A DNA stretch of 64,000 bases from Actinomycetospora sp. TBRC 11914 (lineage in GTDB: Bacteria > Actinomycetota > Actinomycetes > Mycobacteriales > Pseudonocardiaceae), in NCBI RefSeq assembly GCF_012933465.1, contig NZ_JABBND010000003.1, positions 186,001-250,000 on the forward strand. The letters are read 5' to 3'. This document shows, piece after piece, positions 19,503 through 31,839 of the stretch. The notes beneath the pieces were generated by a model that saw only the letters and a list, made by a program, of their open reading frames with translations, did no database searches and was not told the origin of the DNA. Position 1 is the stretch's first letter. Each line of letters begins with the position of its first letter. The position numbers and the translations under genes were made by a program.

Positions 19503-20264
19503 TCAGGTCTTGGGGCCGCCCGCGACGTAGACGACCTGGCCGTTGACGAACCCGGAGCGCTCGTCGACGAAGAACGCGACCATGTTCGCGATGTCCTCGG
19601 GCGCCCCGGCCCGCTGCACCGGGATCTCCTTGGCGCGCGCCGCCATGAAGTCCTCCCACGACACCCCGAGGCGCTCGGCGGTCGCCTTGGTCATCTCCGA
19701 GGCGATGAAGCCGGGGGCGACGCAGTTGGCGGTGACGCCGAAGCGGCCCAGCTCGATCGCCAGGGTCTTGGTGAAGCCCTGCAGACCGGCCTTGGCCGCC
19801 GAGTAGTTGACCTGCCCGCGGTTGCCCAGCGCGGAGGTCGAGGACAGGTTGACGACCCGCCCCCACCCGGCGTCGACCATGTGCTTCTGGCAGGCGCGGG
19901 TCATGAGGAACGAGCCCCGCAGGTGCACGCCCATGACGGCGTCCCAGTCGGTCTCGGTCATCTTGAACAGCAGGTTGTCGCGGGTGATCCCGGCGTTGTT
20001 GACCAGCACCGTGGGCGGCCCGAGCTCGGCGACCACCCGCTCGACGGCGGCGTCGACCGCGGCCGAGTCGGCCACGTCGGCGCCGATCGCGATCGCGCGC
20101 CCACCGGCGTCGGCGATCGCGTCGGCGGTGCCCTTGGCCGCGCTCTCCTCGAGGTCGATCACCGCGACGGCCGCCCCGTCGGCGGCCAGGCGCAGCGCGG
20201 TGGCGGCACCGAGGCCGCGGGCGGCTCCGGTGACGACGGCGACGCGGGACGTGGGTGCGGTCAT
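19503..20264 (-). CDS. fabG: 3-oxoacyl-ACP reductase (FabG-type SDR)
   Basis: A 253-residue short-chain dehydrogenase/reductase with the NADPH motif TGAARGLGAA at about residues 12-21, the NNAG motif, catalytic Ser in LSSTSALG and Tyr/Lys in YSAAKAG, and the C-terminal GFVNGQVVYVAGG typical of FabG. It probably reduces 3-oxoacyl thioesters in fatty-acid or polyester metabolism; the acyl carrier cannot be told. The ATG at 20264 follows GGAGG at 10 bp; the in-frame extension upstream is not conserved-like. Placed between the MATE gene and the truB operon, an unusual insertion in this housekeeping block. Confidence 0.85.
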   Translation of the reverse strand: MTAPTSRVAVVTGAARGLGAATALRLAADGAAVAVIDLEESAAKGTADAIADAGGRAIAIGADVADSAAVDAAVERVVAELGPPTVLVNNAGITRDNLLFKMTETDWDAVMGVHLRGSFLMTRACQKHMVDAGWGRVVNLSSTSALGNRGQVNYSAAKAGLQGFTKTLAIELGRFGVTANCVAPGFIASEMTKATAERLGVSWEDFMAARAKEIPVQRAGAPEDIANMVAFFVDERSGFVNGQVVYVAGGPKT

Positions 20265-20335
20265 GGTCGGCGAGACCTCCTCGAGCGGGACGACGTTCCT
20301 CGCCCGGCATCCTGCCCCGCATCCGTCGCGGCTGC

Positions 20336-21664
20336 TCAGAGGCCCCCGGGGACCATCCACCGGTCACCGCGGGCCCGCAGCCCGACGCCGAGGGCCCGGC
20401 CGAGCATGAACAGCGACAGCCCGGCCCACACCCCCGCGAGCCCCCACCCGAACGCCAGCGACAGCCAGATCATCGGCAGGAAGCCCAGGACCGCCGAGCC
20501 CAGGGTGAGTCTGCGCAGGAAGGCGGCGTCCGCGGCGCCGAGGAGCACCCCGTCGAGGGCGAACACGAACCCGGCCACGGGCTGCAGCGCGACGAAGAAC
20601 CACCACGCGGACGGGATGGTCGCGAGCACCGTCGGGTCGGGGCTGAACAGCCGCGGCAGGACGCCCGCGAGTGCGGCGAAGACCACACCCGCCACCACGC
20701 CGAGCACCAGCCCGTAGCGCGTCACGCGCCCGGTGACCGTCCGCGCCGCCGGCCGCGACGAGGCGCCCAGCGCCGCGCCGACCAGCTGCTGCGCGGCGAT
20801 CGCCAGCGAGTCCAGCACCGTCGCCATGAACGTCCACAGCTGCAGCACCACCTGGTGGGCCGCGACCGACGCCGCCCCGAACCGCGCGGTCACCGCGGTC
20901 GCGGACAGGAAGCAGGCCTGGAAGGCGAGGCTGCGCAGCAGCAGGTCCCGCCCGAGGCCGAGCTGGGCGCGCAGGTCCGCGGGGACGGGGCGCAGCGGCA
21001 CCCGCAGGGCCAGTGCCTCGCGCACCAGCGCCGCGGTGAAGAGCACCAGCACCACCGACTGGGCCCCGACGTTCGCGATGGCCGAGCCCTCCAGGCCGAG
21101 GCCCGCCCACGACCCGGCGCCGTGGACCAGGAGCGGGCTCGCCACCGCCGACGCCCCGTTGCCGGCCAGCACGACGACGACGGGCGCGCGGGTCGACTGC
21201 ACCCCGCGCATCCAGCCGTTGCCGGCCATCGCGACGAGGATCCCCGGCGCCCCGCAGAGCGCGATCCGCATCCAGGAGACCGCTGCGTCGGACAGCGCAC
21301 CGCCGCCGCCGAGGGCGTCCGCGACCGGGCGCGCGACGAGCTGGCCCACCACGACGACGGCGAGGCCGGCGAGGACCGCCAGCCACGTCGCGGCGACCCC
21401 CTCGGCGATCGCGCGGTCCCGCCGCCCGGCGCCGTACGCGCGGGCGGCCCGGGCGGTGGTGCCGTAGGCCAGGAAGGTGCCCAGCGAGGACACCTGGGCG
21501 AGGACGACGGCGCCGACGGCGAGCGCCCCGAGCGGCAGCGCGCCCAGGCGCCCGACGACGGCGGTGTCGACGAGCAGGTAGAGCGGTTCGGCGACCAGGA
21601 CGACGAGCGCGGCCGCCGAGAGCGACAGGACCCGGACCGGGCCGGCGTCGAGCGACGTCGTCAT
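20336..21664 (-). CDS. MATE-family efflux transporter (DinF-like)
   Basis: A 442-residue integral membrane protein with about 12 hydrophobic helices, the size and pattern of MATE transporters, which export drugs or metabolites by Na+ or H+ antiport. Family-like segments include EPLYLLVDTAVVGRLGALPL at the N-terminus, FLAYGTTARAARAYGAG, and AAHQVVLQLWTF at mid-protein. A DinF-like MATE gene between nrnA/rbfA and truB is a common actinobacterial arrangement. ATG at 21664. A 112-bp spacer with a family D repeat separates it from nrnA. Confidence 0.85.
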   Translation of the reverse strand: MTTSLDAGPVRVLSLSAAALVVLVAEPLYLLVDTAVVGRLGALPLGALAVGAVVLAQVSSLGTFLAYGTTARAARAYGAGRRDRAIAEGVAATWLAVLAGLAVVVVGQLVARPVADALGGGGALSDAAVSWMRIALCGAPGILVAMAGNGWMRGVQSTRAPVVVVLAGNGASAVASPLLVHGAGSWAGLGLEGSAIANVGAQSVVLVLFTAALVREALALRVPLRPVPADLRAQLGLGRDLLLRSLAFQACFLSATAVTARFGAASVAAHQVVLQLWTFMATVLDSLAIAAQQLVGAALGASSRPAARTVTGRVTRYGLVLGVVAGVVFAALAGVLPRLFSPDPTVLATIPSAWWFFVALQPVAGFVFALDGVLLGAADAAFLRRLTLGSAVLGFLPMIWLSLAFGWGLAGVWAGLSLFMLGRALGVGLRARGDRWMVPGGL

Positions 21665-21687
21665 CAGCGGGGTCGGGAGGCGCGACG

Positions 21688-21756
21688 ATGCGGCGGAACT
21701 GTCACTGGATGCAAGCAGTCAGGACGAGCACGCCGATAGGGCTCCGCTTGCATCGG
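21688..21756. repeat. Repeat family D, copy 1
   Basis: A palindrome-bearing element with exact 8-bp arms ATGCAAGC (21709-21716) and GCTTGCAT (21746-21753) and a core CGAGCACGCCGATAGGG. The reverse complement of 32670-32745 matches over about 70 bp, including a flanking CACTGGAT on the left. It lies upstream of the MATE gene start and after nrnA. Confidence 0.75.
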
Positions 21757-21776
21757 CACGGAGGCGAGGGCGAGGT

Positions 21777-22769
21777 TCACAGCAGCGGCGCGGCCACGAG
21801 CGCGCGGCGCACGTCGGCCACCACGTCGGCGGCGTCGGGCGTGCGGGCCTCGACGGTGAACCCCGAGGCCGACCGGTGGCCGCCGCCGCCCATGGCCAGC
21901 GCGGCGGCGGCGACGTCGAGACGGCCCTTGCTGCGCAGCGACGCGGTCCAGCGGAAGGGCCCCACCTGCTTGAGCACCATCGCGACCTCGGCCTCGGCGG
22001 TGGTGCGCAGCACGTCGATGATGCTCTCCACCTCCTCCTGCCGGCCGCCCGCGATGTGCTCGGCCCGCGCGCACGCCCACACGAACCCGAGCCCGCGGGC
22101 CGCGTCGGGCTCGAGGGTCGCGGTGGAGAGCACCGCCGCGAGCATGCCCAGCCACGAGAACGGGTGGGTGTCGAGCAGCGGGCGGGTCACCGCCTCGGCG
22201 TCGACGCCCGCCACGAGCAGGCGCGCGGCCATGTCGTGGGTGGCGGGCGAGGCGGCGCGGAAGTTGCGGGTGTCGGTGACGAGGCCGGCGTAGAGGGCGC
22301 GGGCGATCGGCAGGTCGACGGGGGCGCCGAGCGCGTCGAGCAGGCCCAGCACGATGACCGCGGTGGCCTCGGCGTGCGGCTCGACGTAGTAGGCGGTGCC
22401 GAACCCGCCGTTGGAGACGTGGTGGTCGATCACCAGCGTGGTCGCGGCCCCGTCGACGCGGGAGGCCAGCGGACCGAGCCGGTCGACGCTGCCGGTGTCG
22501 AGGACGACGAGCAGCTCGGGCGCGGGCGGCACCTCGGCCGCGGGCACGACGAGGCCCGCGACGTCGAGGTCGCGCAGCGACTCGGCGGGCCGCTCGGGCG
22601 CGCCGAACGAGACACGCACCGTCGCGCCGCGCCGGTGCAGCGCGAGCCCGAGGGCCAGCGCGCTGCCGAGGGCGTCGGCGTCGGGGTTGACGTGGGCGAG
22701 CAGGACCACCTCGTGCGCCGCCGCGAGCACCGCGACGGCCTCGTCGCGCCCGACCGCCCGCGGGGTCAC
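21777..22769 (-). CDS. nrnA: Bifunctional oligoribonuclease / PAP phosphatase (DHH family)
   Basis: A 330-residue DHH/DHHA1 phosphoesterase that degrades nano-RNAs from the 3' or 5' end and can dephosphorylate 3'-phosphoadenosine 5'-phosphate. Metal-binding motifs appear in order: [11 protein letters not shown] (residues 25-35), [14 protein letters not shown] (the DHH motif) and the DHHA1 signature [10 protein letters not shown] near residue 295. The GTG start at 22769 overlaps the rbfA stop (GTGA), so the genes are translationally coupled, fitting a role in rRNA/mRNA turnover. Confidence 0.93.
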   Translation of the reverse strand: MTPRAVGRDEAVAVLAAAHEVVLLAHVNPDADALGSALALGLALHRRGATVRVSFGAPERPAESLRDLDVAGLVVPAAEVPPAPELLVVLDTGSVDRLGPLASRVDGAATTLVIDHHVSNGGFGTAYYVEPHAEATAVIVLGLLDALGAPVDLPIARALYAGLVTDTRNFRAASPATHDMAARLLVAGVDAEAVTRPLLDTHPFSWLGMLAAVLSTATLEPDAARGLGFVWACARAEHIAGGRQEEVESIIDVLRTTAEAEVAMVLKQVGPFRWTASLRSKGRLDVAAAALAMGGGGHRSASGFTVEARTPDAADVVADVRRALVAAPLL

Positions 22770-23284
22770 CGCGCCGGGCCGCCGAGGGCGCCGGGCACCT
22801 CGGAGTCCGACCCGGTGTCGACCGGCTCGAGGTCCTCGTCGAGGTCCCCGTCGAGGTCGTCGTCCTCCCGCGGCTTGCGGTAGGGGTCGGCCTCCCCGGC
22901 GTAGCTCGCCGCGGCGGCCTGCGAGGCGACCTCGGCATCGGCCGCCCGGGCCCCCGCGAGCAGCTCCTCCATGCGGGCGGCGCCCTCGGGCACCGCGTCG
23001 GGCACGAAGGCGATCGAGGGCGTGTGCCGCACCCCGGTCTGGCGCCCCACCGCGGTGCGCACGACGCCCGTGGCGCTGGCGAGGGCGGCCGCGCTGGCGG
23101 TCTGGTCGGCCTCGCCGCCATAGACGGTGTAGTACACCGTCGCCTCGCGCAGGTCGGCGGTGAGCCGGGCGTCGGTGATCGTCACCATCGCCAGGCGCGG
23201 GTCCTTGACCTCGTGCTCCAGGGTCGAGGCGACGATCTGGATGATCCGCTTCGCGAGCCGTCGGGCCCGGGGTGCGTCGGCCAT
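22766..23284 (-). CDS. rbfA: Ribosome-binding factor A
   Basis: Small KH-fold protein that binds the 30S subunit and helps 5'-end maturation of 16S rRNA. Conserved elements are [49 protein letters not shown] and [12 protein letters not shown]. The C-terminus carries an acidic Asp/Glu tail (about residues 135-160), so at 172 residues it is longer than the E. coli protein, as in other actinobacteria. ATG at 23284; 45 bp from the YlxP gene. Confidence 0.95.
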   Translation of the reverse strand: MADAPRARRLAKRIIQIVASTLEHEVKDPRLAMVTITDARLTADLREATVYYTVYGGEADQTASAAALASATGVVRTAVGRQTGVRHTPSIAFVPDAVPEGAARMEELLAGARAADAEVASQAAAASYAGEADPYRKPREDDDLDGDLDEDLEPVDTGSDSEVPGALGGPAR

Positions 23285-23329
23285 CGTGAGCGGCCTTCCT
23301 GCCGTGAATCCTGCCGGCGTGCGGCGATG

Positions 23330-23626
23330 TCAGTCGTCGTGCGGACCCAGCCAGCGGGTCCGCGCGGAGAGCACCTGGAGCTCGGGATGGGAGCTCACCA
23401 GGCGCTCGCAGTGGTCGAGCACGTCCGTGACGTGCCCGGCGTCCGCGGCCACCACCGCCACGCCGATCAGGGCGCGGCGGTGGAGGTCGAGGTGTCCGGC
23501 CTCGGAGACCGAGACCGCGTACTTGCGCTGGATCTCGGCGACGACCGGGCGCACCACGGAGCGCTTCTCCTTGATGCTCCGGACGTCACCGAGCAGCAGG
23601 TCCAGCTCGAGGGCGCCGACGTACAC
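23330..23626 (-). CDS. DUF503 protein (YlxP-like)
   Basis: A 98-residue protein of the DUF503 family, with GALELDLLLGDVRSIKEKRSVVRPVVAEIQRKYAVSVSE at the start and a ferredoxin-like alternation of strands and helices. The gene sits between infB and rbfA, its nearly universal position in Gram-positive bacteria, where YlxP has been linked to ribosome maturation. GTG start at 23626, 34 bp after infB. Exact function not established. Confidence 0.88.
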   Translation of the reverse strand: MYVGALELDLLLGDVRSIKEKRSVVRPVVAEIQRKYAVSVSEAGHLDLHRRALIGVAVVAADAGHVTDVLDHCERLVSSHPELQVLSARTRWLGPHDD

Positions 23627-23660
23627 CGTCAGCGCCCCCGGGCCGGGACGACCAGGACCG

Positions 23661-26711
<3,051 letters not shown>

Positions 26712-26772
26712 TGATCTCCTCATTCTCGAGGTCGGCGGCGTGCCCGCGACCTCGTGTCCTACGCCTGCGCGC

Positions 26773-27162
26773 TCATCGCGAGTGCTTCACGGCTGGCTCA
26801 TCGGGGGTCGACCTGCTTCCTCGTCCTCCGGCTCCGACGGGCGTCGGGGCCTCCACCCTGCTGTCCGGCACCGGGTCCGCCCCGAGCAGTGCGCGCAGCG
26901 CGCCGGTGTCCAACGGCCCCGGGACGCGCAGCGCCCTGGGGAACGCCGACCGGCGCTCCGCGCGGTGCAGACACTCCGTGGCGGGATGCACCCAGGCTCC
27001 CCGCCCCGGCTTGCGACGCCGTGGGTCGGGTTCGCATGCCCCGTCCACGGCCACCACTCGCAGCAGTTCCGACACCGGGCCCCGCGATCGGCACCCCACG
27101 CACGTCCGCACCGGTCCTTCGATCGATGCTTCCTCGCGGGGGGCCGGGCGGTTCCGGGCCAT
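26773..27162 (-). CDS. YlxR-family nucleic-acid-binding protein
   Basis: A 129-residue protein with the YlxR signature [12 protein letters not shown] at about residues 18-29, then LLRVVAVDG and [22 protein letters not shown], a small fold thought to bind RNA; the gene lies between nusA and infB as in most bacteria. The C-terminal 40 residues are low complexity. ATG at 27162. Reported to influence RNase P or transcription in some species, but not settled. Confidence 0.88.
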   Translation of the reverse strand: MARNRPAPREEASIEGPVRTCVGCRSRGPVSELLRVVAVDGACEPDPRRRKPGRGAWVHPATECLHRAERRSAFPRALRVPGPLDTGALRALLGADPVPDSRVEAPTPVGAGGRGSRSTPDEPAVKHSR

Positions 27163-27224
27163 GGGTCACTCTACCGCGCTCGTCCGCGGACCAAGAACGG
27201 CCCTGTGACGACGGCCCCGCGGCG

Positions 27225-28238
27225 CTAGGGCGCCACCAGGTCCGTCTCGGGCTGGGCGTCCTCGGGCTGGGCGTCGGAGCGGATGTCGATGCGCCACCCG
27301 GTGAGACGCGCGGCGAGGCGGGCGTTCTGTCCCTCCTTGCCGATCGCGAGCGAGAGCTGGTAGTCGGGGACCACGACGCGGGCGGCGCGCGCCCGCTCGT
27401 CGGTCACCTCGACCGAGACGACCTTCGACGGCGAGAGCGCGTTGCCCACGAACTCCGCGGGGTCGTCGGAGTGGTCGATGATGTCGATCTTCTCGCCGTG
27501 CAGCTCGTCCATGACGCCGCGCACCCGCGCCCCCATCGGCCCGATGCACGCGCCCTTGGCGTTGAGACCCGCGACGTTCGAGCGGACCGCGATCTTCGAG
27601 CGGTACCCGGCCTCGCGGGCGATCGCGGTGATCTCCACCGCGCCGCTCGCGATCTCGGGGACCTCGAACGCGAAGAGCTTGCGCACCAGGTTCGGGTGCG
27701 TGCGGGAGAGCGTCACCGCCGTGCCCCGCGGGGTCCTCGTGACCCCGACCACGTAACACCGGACGCGCTCGCCGTGTTCCAGCTTCTCGCCGGGGACCTG
27801 CTCGGCAGAGGGGATGACGCCCTCGATCGAGCCGATGTCGACGACCACGACCCCGCGCGCGTTCGCCCGGGCGTCACGCTGCACGACCCCCGAGACGACC
27901 TCGCCCTCGCGGGTGGCGTACTCGCCGTAGCTACGGTCGTTCTCGGCGTCGCGCAGCTTGGCCACGATGACCTGCCGGGCCGTCGTCGCGGCGATGCGGT
28001 CGAACCCCGCGGGGGTGTCGTCGACCTCCCCCACGCGCTCGCCGTCCTCGCCGAGCTCGGGCACGAGCACCCGGATCTCGCCGTTGTCGCGGTCGACCTC
28101 GGCGCGGGCGCCCGGGGTCTCGCGCCCGGTCTGCCGGTAGGCCGAGAGCAGGGCCGACTCGATCGCCGAGACCACCGTCTCGAAGGAGATGTCCTTGTCG
28201 CGCTCGATCGCGCGCAGGGCCATCAGGTCGACCTTCAC
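27225..28238 (-). CDS. nusA: Transcription termination/antitermination factor NusA
   Basis: RNA polymerase-associated factor for pausing, termination and rRNA antitermination. Domains in order: N-terminal RNAP-binding (residues 1-125), S1 domain (about 130-200, [29 protein letters not shown]), KH1 ([24 protein letters not shown] with the [18 protein letters not shown] loop) and KH2 ([28 protein letters not shown]). At 337 residues it lacks the C-terminal acidic repeats of E. coli, normal for actinobacteria. The GTG start at 28238 overlaps the rimP stop (GTGA). Confidence 0.96.
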   Translation of the reverse strand: MKVDLMALRAIERDKDISFETVVSAIESALLSAYRQTGRETPGARAEVDRDNGEIRVLVPELGEDGERVGEVDDTPAGFDRIAATTARQVIVAKLRDAENDRSYGEYATREGEVVSGVVQRDARANARGVVVVDIGSIEGVIPSAEQVPGEKLEHGERVRCYVVGVTRTPRGTAVTLSRTHPNLVRKLFAFEVPEIASGAVEITAIAREAGYRSKIAVRSNVAGLNAKGACIGPMGARVRGVMDELHGEKIDIIDHSDDPAEFVGNALSPSKVVSVEVTDERARAARVVVPDYQLSLAIGKEGQNARLAARLTGWRIDIRSDAQPEDAQPETDLVAP

Positions 28239-28879
28239 CGCTCCTCCTGCTCCGTGTCCTGCTGCTGGGTGCCCTGGTGCTGCTCGGCGCTCTCGCGGCG
28301 GGCCGCGCGCAGGGCCTCGACCTCCGCCTCGGGGGCGGGCTTGAACTCGACCTCGACGACCGCGCGGGACACCTCGTCGAGCGCCACCGTCCGCAGCTCC
28401 TTCCCGACGGCGAGGGTGACCGTCGCCGGCCCCTCCTCGGGGTCGGTCACGCCACCGACCCGGCCGGTGATCGACTCACCGCCGGCGAGGGTGACCGCGA
28501 CCCGGCGCAGCCACGCCCGCCGCCAGTGCCGCGGGGCGGTGAGCGGCCGGTCGGTGCCCGGGGTGGTGACCTCGAGGGTGTAGGCGCCGGCGAGCGCGTC
28601 GCGCACCGCCGGGTCCTCGGCCTCGCGGGCGTCGACGGCGGCCGACACGTCGCGGGAGACCTCGGCGACGCCGTCGAGGTCGACCCCGCCGGCCGGGCCG
28701 TCGTCGACCCCCGGGGCATCGGGCGAGTCGACGGTGACGCGCACGACCAGGCGGCGCCCCGCGGGGCGCACGTCGAGCTCGTCGAGCACGAAGCCGGCGC
28801 GCGTCACGACGTCGGAGACGACGGGCGACAGGGCGCTCACGGCGGCACCGGTGGGTGAGCCCACGGGCGCACGGGACAC
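28235..28879 (-). CDS. rimP: Ribosome maturation factor RimP
   Basis: Assembly factor for the 30S subunit. The N-terminal domain (about residues 15-100) shows [33 protein letters not shown] and [17 protein letters not shown], then [28 protein letters not shown], the most conserved RimP stretch. A charged C-terminal tail ends in Gln/Glu repeats; total 214 residues. The GTG at 28879 follows AGGAGG at 7 bp, which decides against the much longer open frame upstream. First gene of the rimP-nusA-ylxR-infB operon; overlaps nusA. Confidence 0.93.
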   Translation of the reverse strand: MSRAPVGSPTGAAVSALSPVVSDVVTRAGFVLDELDVRPAGRRLVVRVTVDSPDAPGVDDGPAGGVDLDGVAEVSRDVSAAVDAREAEDPAVRDALAGAYTLEVTTPGTDRPLTAPRHWRRAWLRRVAVTLAGGESITGRVGGVTDPEEGPATVTLAVGKELRTVALDEVSRAVVEVEFKPAPEAEVEALRAARRESAEQHQGTQQQDTEQEER

Positions 28880-29045
28880 GGCGGGTCCTCCTACACGGGT
28901 TCTGGGGGAGGCCGGACTCCGGAGCACCTCGGGGAGGCGGCGGGGGCGGCGTCCGCGGGCCACCCAGCGTAGCCCGCCCCGCGGGCCGGCGACCCGGCCC
29001 GGCGTCCGGGTCCGTGCCCGGGCCGGACTGGCAGGATGCCCGTCG

Positions 29046-29525
29046 ATGGACCTCCCCTCCCCGACGCGGCGCGGCGTCCTGCGCGGGACGGCCGCGCTGG
29101 CCCTGGCGGGGGCGGTGTCGACGGTCGCCGCGGCCTGCGGCGACGCCGACGAGGGCCCCGACGAGCTGGAGGCCCCGCTCGCGGCGGCCCGCGCCGACGC
29201 GGCGCTGGCCACCGTCGCCGGGCGGGCCTTCCCCGACCTCGCCGCCCGCGTGGCCCCGGTCGCGCAGACGCGCGGCGCCCACGCCGACGCGCTCGCCGCG
29301 GAGATCCGGCGGGCGCGCCCGGACCGGGCCGACGCGGTGGCGGCGCCCGCGCCGGACCCGGCCCCGCCCGCCTCGTCGGCGGCGGCGACGACGGCGCTGC
29401 GCACCTCACTGGGGTCGGCGCGGGACACCGGCTCGGAGCTCGCCGTCCGCACGGCGCGCTACCGCAGCGGGCTCGTCGCCTCCGTGGCCGCCGCGTGCGG
29501 CGGGCTCGTCGAGGTGCTGGCGTGA
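29046..29525 (+). CDS. Tat-exported lipoprotein, function unknown
   Basis: A 159-residue protein with a twin-arginine type signal (TRRGVLRGTAALALAGAV) and a Cys at about residue 31 in VAAACGD, forming a lipobox, so it is likely a membrane-anchored lipoprotein on the outer face. The mature part is Ala-rich and helical, with a Pro-rich patch near residue 105. Its stop overlaps the next gene (GTGA), so it is made together with the DUF4439 ferritin-like protein. The ATG at 29046 is chosen because the signal peptide begins there. I do not recognise the mature domain; its helical pattern could be a companion to the ferritin-like partner. Confidence 0.7.
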   Translation: MDLPSPTRRGVLRGTAALALAGAVSTVAAACGDADEGPDELEAPLAAARADAALATVAGRAFPDLAARVAPVAQTRGAHADALAAEIRRARPDRADAVAAPAPDPAPPASSAAATTALRTSLGSARDTGSELAVRTARYRSGLVASVAAACGGLVEVLA

Positions 29526-29971
29526 CGGGGCCGTTGGACGACTCCACGACGCGCTCGGCCGTCGAGGCCGTGCTCGGCGCGGAGCACGCCGCCGTCTGGT
29601 CTTCGGGCCTGGCCAGCGCCTACCTGCCCCCCGACGACCAGGGTCCCCTCGCCCGGGCCGCCCTGGCCCACCGCGAGCGCCGGGACGCGCTGGTGGCGCT
29701 GTGCGAGGCGGCCGGGGTCGCGCCCGCGCCGGCCGCGGCGGCCTACGCCACCCCGCGGCCGGTCACCGACGCCGCGAGCGCGGCCGCGCTGCTCGTCGTG
29801 GCCGAGGACGACACCGCCGTCGGGTGGCGCGCGGTCCTCGAGCGCACCGACGACCCCCAGCTGCGCCGGCTCGGGGTGGCGGCCGTGGTGTCGGCGGCCG
29901 ACGTCGGGGTCCGCTGGCGCCGGCTCTCGGGCACCCAGCCGCTGGTGCCGCCGTTCCCCGGGACGCGCTGA
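29522..29971 (+). CDS. DUF4439 ferritin-like protein
   Basis: A 149-residue four-helix protein matching DUF4439 of the ferritin-like superfamily: AVEAVLGAEHAAVWSSGLASAY in helix 1, then ALAHRERRDALVALCEAAGV, Pro-rich turn APAPAAAAYATPRPVTD, and VLERTDDPQLRRLGVAAVVSAADVGVRWRRL. Glu and His residues at 18-19 (EH) and the AHRERRD helix are candidate metal ligands. No signal peptide, so cytoplasmic by sequence although its partner is a lipoprotein. GTG start at 29522 overlapping the upstream stop. The family gene lies next to rimP in many actinobacteria. Function is unknown. Confidence 0.8.
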   Translation: MTGPLDDSTTRSAVEAVLGAEHAAVWSSGLASAYLPPDDQGPLARAALAHRERRDALVALCEAAGVAPAPAAAAYATPRPVTDAASAAALLVVAEDDTAVGWRAVLERTDDPQLRRLGVAAVVSAADVGVRWRRLSGTQPLVPPFPGTR

Positions 29972-30053
29972 GGGCCTCGTCGGGCGGGTCGGGCGAGGGG
30001 CACCATCGCTCGGTTCTCCGCCGGCCGGCGGCGCCACCGTCGCGGGACTCGGC

Positions 30054-30110
30054 GACGGGCACACCACGCAGCCCCGGGGGCCGGTCGGGATGCGCCCAGT
30101 GCCCCTCAGC
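30054..30110. repeat. Intergenic repeat family B, copy 3
   Basis: GACGGGCACACCACGCAG at the left and TGCGCCCAGTGCCCCTCAGC at the right, with about 20 bp between. Nearly identical to the next copy at 30147-30202. Both lie in the 249-bp spacer between the convergent DUF4439 gene and the membrane protein gene; nothing else is recognised there, apart from a CGGCCGGCGG-type GC dyad near 30020. Confidence 0.8.
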
Positions 30111-30146
30111 CCGGGGCCGCCCCCGAGCGCTCACCGCCCGGCCCGC

Positions 30147-30202
30147 GACGGGCACACCACGCAGATCCGGGGCCGGTTGGCATGCGCCCAGTGCCCCTCA
30201 GC
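30147..30202. repeat. Intergenic repeat family B, copy 4
   Basis: GACGGGCACACCACGCAG ... TGCGCCCAGTGCCCCTCAGC, 56 bp, ending 19 bp from the stop of the membrane protein gene. Confidence 0.8.
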
Positions 30203-30220
30203 TCGAGGCCGCGCCCCAGC

Positions 30221-31750
30221 TCAGCGCAGGCCGACCGCCTGACGGGCGACCTTGTCCAGCGTGCTCTCCCCCACCGCCGCCGCCCCGGCGCCGACCGTGG
30301 TCTCGGCGATCACCACCGACTCCCCCACCTGCGCCGAGCCGTAGCCGGCGCTCGCCGACAGCGACGCGGGCGCCCCGGGGAAGCCCTTGCCCTCGCGCAG
30401 CAGATCGGCGACGTTGCCGGTGCCGGAGGAGTCGACGAGCGCCTTGAACGCCGCCGCCGAGGCCGCGTCGCCCATGCGCACGACCGCCACCGACGCGACC
30501 AGCGGGCTGCTCCCGACGGTGCCGGACCACAGCGACCGGTCGAGCTGCGCGCACGGGTGCTGGCGGAGGAACTGCACGGCCTGGCCGTACGCGTGCCCCT
30601 CGCAGGTCGGGTCGGTGGTCACCACCCGCTGCGTCCACGAGACGCCGTCGACGACCCGCACCGGCTGGGCGGCCACGTCCTCGGGAGCCGGCGAGACGCC
30701 GCGCACCACGAGGGCGGCGACGCCGAGCGCGGCGCCGAAGGTGACGACGGCGGTGATCCCCAGCCCGCGCCAGGTGCTCAGCCAGCCGACGGGCACGAGG
30801 CGGCGGGCCCGCCGCTCACGACGGCGCCGCGGACCGCTCCCGCCGTCGGGCCACGGCCCGAGGGGCGCCGGGGCGGCGTCGACCACGGAGTCGGGGGTGA
30901 CGGGCATCGGGGCGGTGAGCGGCCGCGGCTGATCGGCCTCGGTGAGGACGCCCGTCCGCCCCGGTCCGGACTCCTCCGGCGCGCCGCCCGGGCTCGAGGC
31001 GAACGACGACCGCGCGAGTGGCACCGGCGGCGTCGACGGGTGGGACGAGACCGGGTTCGACGAGACCGGGCTCGACGAGACCGGGCTCGACGAGACCGGG
31101 CTCGCCCAGGGCGGGTTCGACACCGGGTTCGACACCGGGCTCGCCGGGGGGATCGACGGCGCGCTCGCCGCCGCGGCCCGGCCGCGCCCGGACCCGTCGT
31201 CGGGAAGCGACCCCGGGAAGCCGGCGGCCTGGAGGTCGGCGCCGTCCGGGACGAACTCGGCGAGGCGCCACGCCGCGAGCAGGCGGCGGACCTCGGCGAC
31301 GTCGAGCACCGTCGGGCCGGCCGAAGCGGTCAGCACCAGGCGGGCGGCCGTGGCCACGCCGACCCCGGTGTCCTCGTCGGTGCGCTCGGGGTCCTCGTGG
31401 CGCGAACGGGCCGGCGGGCGGCGGTCGACGATCGGGACGACCTGGCGCGGGGCGGTCGGCGTCGGGTCGGCGAGCGCGAGGAGCCGGTCGATCTCCGCGG
31501 CGGCGAGCTCCTGCGAGCCGGCGCCGTCGGACCCTCCGGCTCCGACCCGCACGCGCCGGGACGCGTCCGCCGGGACCAGCCCGAGGATGCCGTCCGGACG
31601 TAGCACCACCGCGTCGAGCTCCCCCTCGGGCCCACCGGGCAGCGCTACCGCGAGCCCGGGCGCCGTCGGGAGCCCGTCGAGCAGGGTCCGGACCCTGCTG
31701 ATGCGCTCCGGCGCGATCCCCAGACGGGGATCGGGGGCGACGAGGAGCAT
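30221..31750 (-). CDS. Single-pass membrane protein with PVSS repeats, unknown function
   Basis: A 509-residue protein that I do not recognise. Residues 1-170 form a soluble Leu/Ala/Val-rich domain; residues 185-250 are a low-complexity region with tandem SSPVS/SNPVS units encoded by 15-bp DNA repeats; a basic stretch (RRRRERRARR) precedes one membrane helix at about residues 330-351; the last 158 residues would be outside the cell and hold two Cys (TCEGHAY and HPCAQ), possibly a disulfide. This predicts an N-in type II topology. The ATG at 31750 has GGAGG 4 bp upstream and is preferred to a start 36 bp earlier. Alone between a DUF4439 gene and an SDR gene. Confidence 0.65.
   Translation of the reverse strand: MLLVAPDPRLGIAPERISRVRTLLDGLPTAPGLAVALPGGPEGELDAVVLRPDGILGLVPADASRRVRVGAGGSDGAGSQELAAAEIDRLLALADPTPTAPRQVVPIVDRRPPARSRHEDPERTDEDTGVGVATAARLVLTASAGPTVLDVAEVRRLLAAWRLAEFVPDGADLQAAGFPGSLPDDGSGRGRAAAASAPSIPPASPVSNPVSNPPWASPVSSSPVSSSPVSSNPVSSHPSTPPVPLARSSFASSPGGAPEESGPGRTGVLTEADQPRPLTAPMPVTPDSVVDAAPAPLGPWPDGGSGPRRRRERRARRLVPVGWLSTWRGLGITAVVTFGAALGVAALVVRGVSPAPEDVAAQPVRVVDGVSWTQRVVTTDPTCEGHAYGQAVQFLRQHPCAQLDRSLWSGTVGSSPLVASVAVVRMGDAASAAAFKALVDSSGTGNVADLLREGKGFPGAPASLSASAGYGSAQVGESVVIAETTVGAGAAAVGESTLDKVARQAVGLR
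31044..31142. repeat. 15-bp tandem repeats inside the membrane protein gene
   Basis: Four units GACGAGACCGGG(T/C)TC at 31044-31103, then a diverged unit and two 12-bp units to 31142. They encode a Pro-Val-Ser-Ser/Asn-rich linker on the minus strand. All unit lengths are multiples of three, so copy-number change keeps the frame. Confidence 0.85.
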
Positions 31751-31839
31751 CCGGCCTCCACGATCGGGGGACGACGACCGGCGCACACCGTAGCCCGTGA
31801 GATCACGGAACCGTCACGACCCCCGGACCGTTCGGCCGG

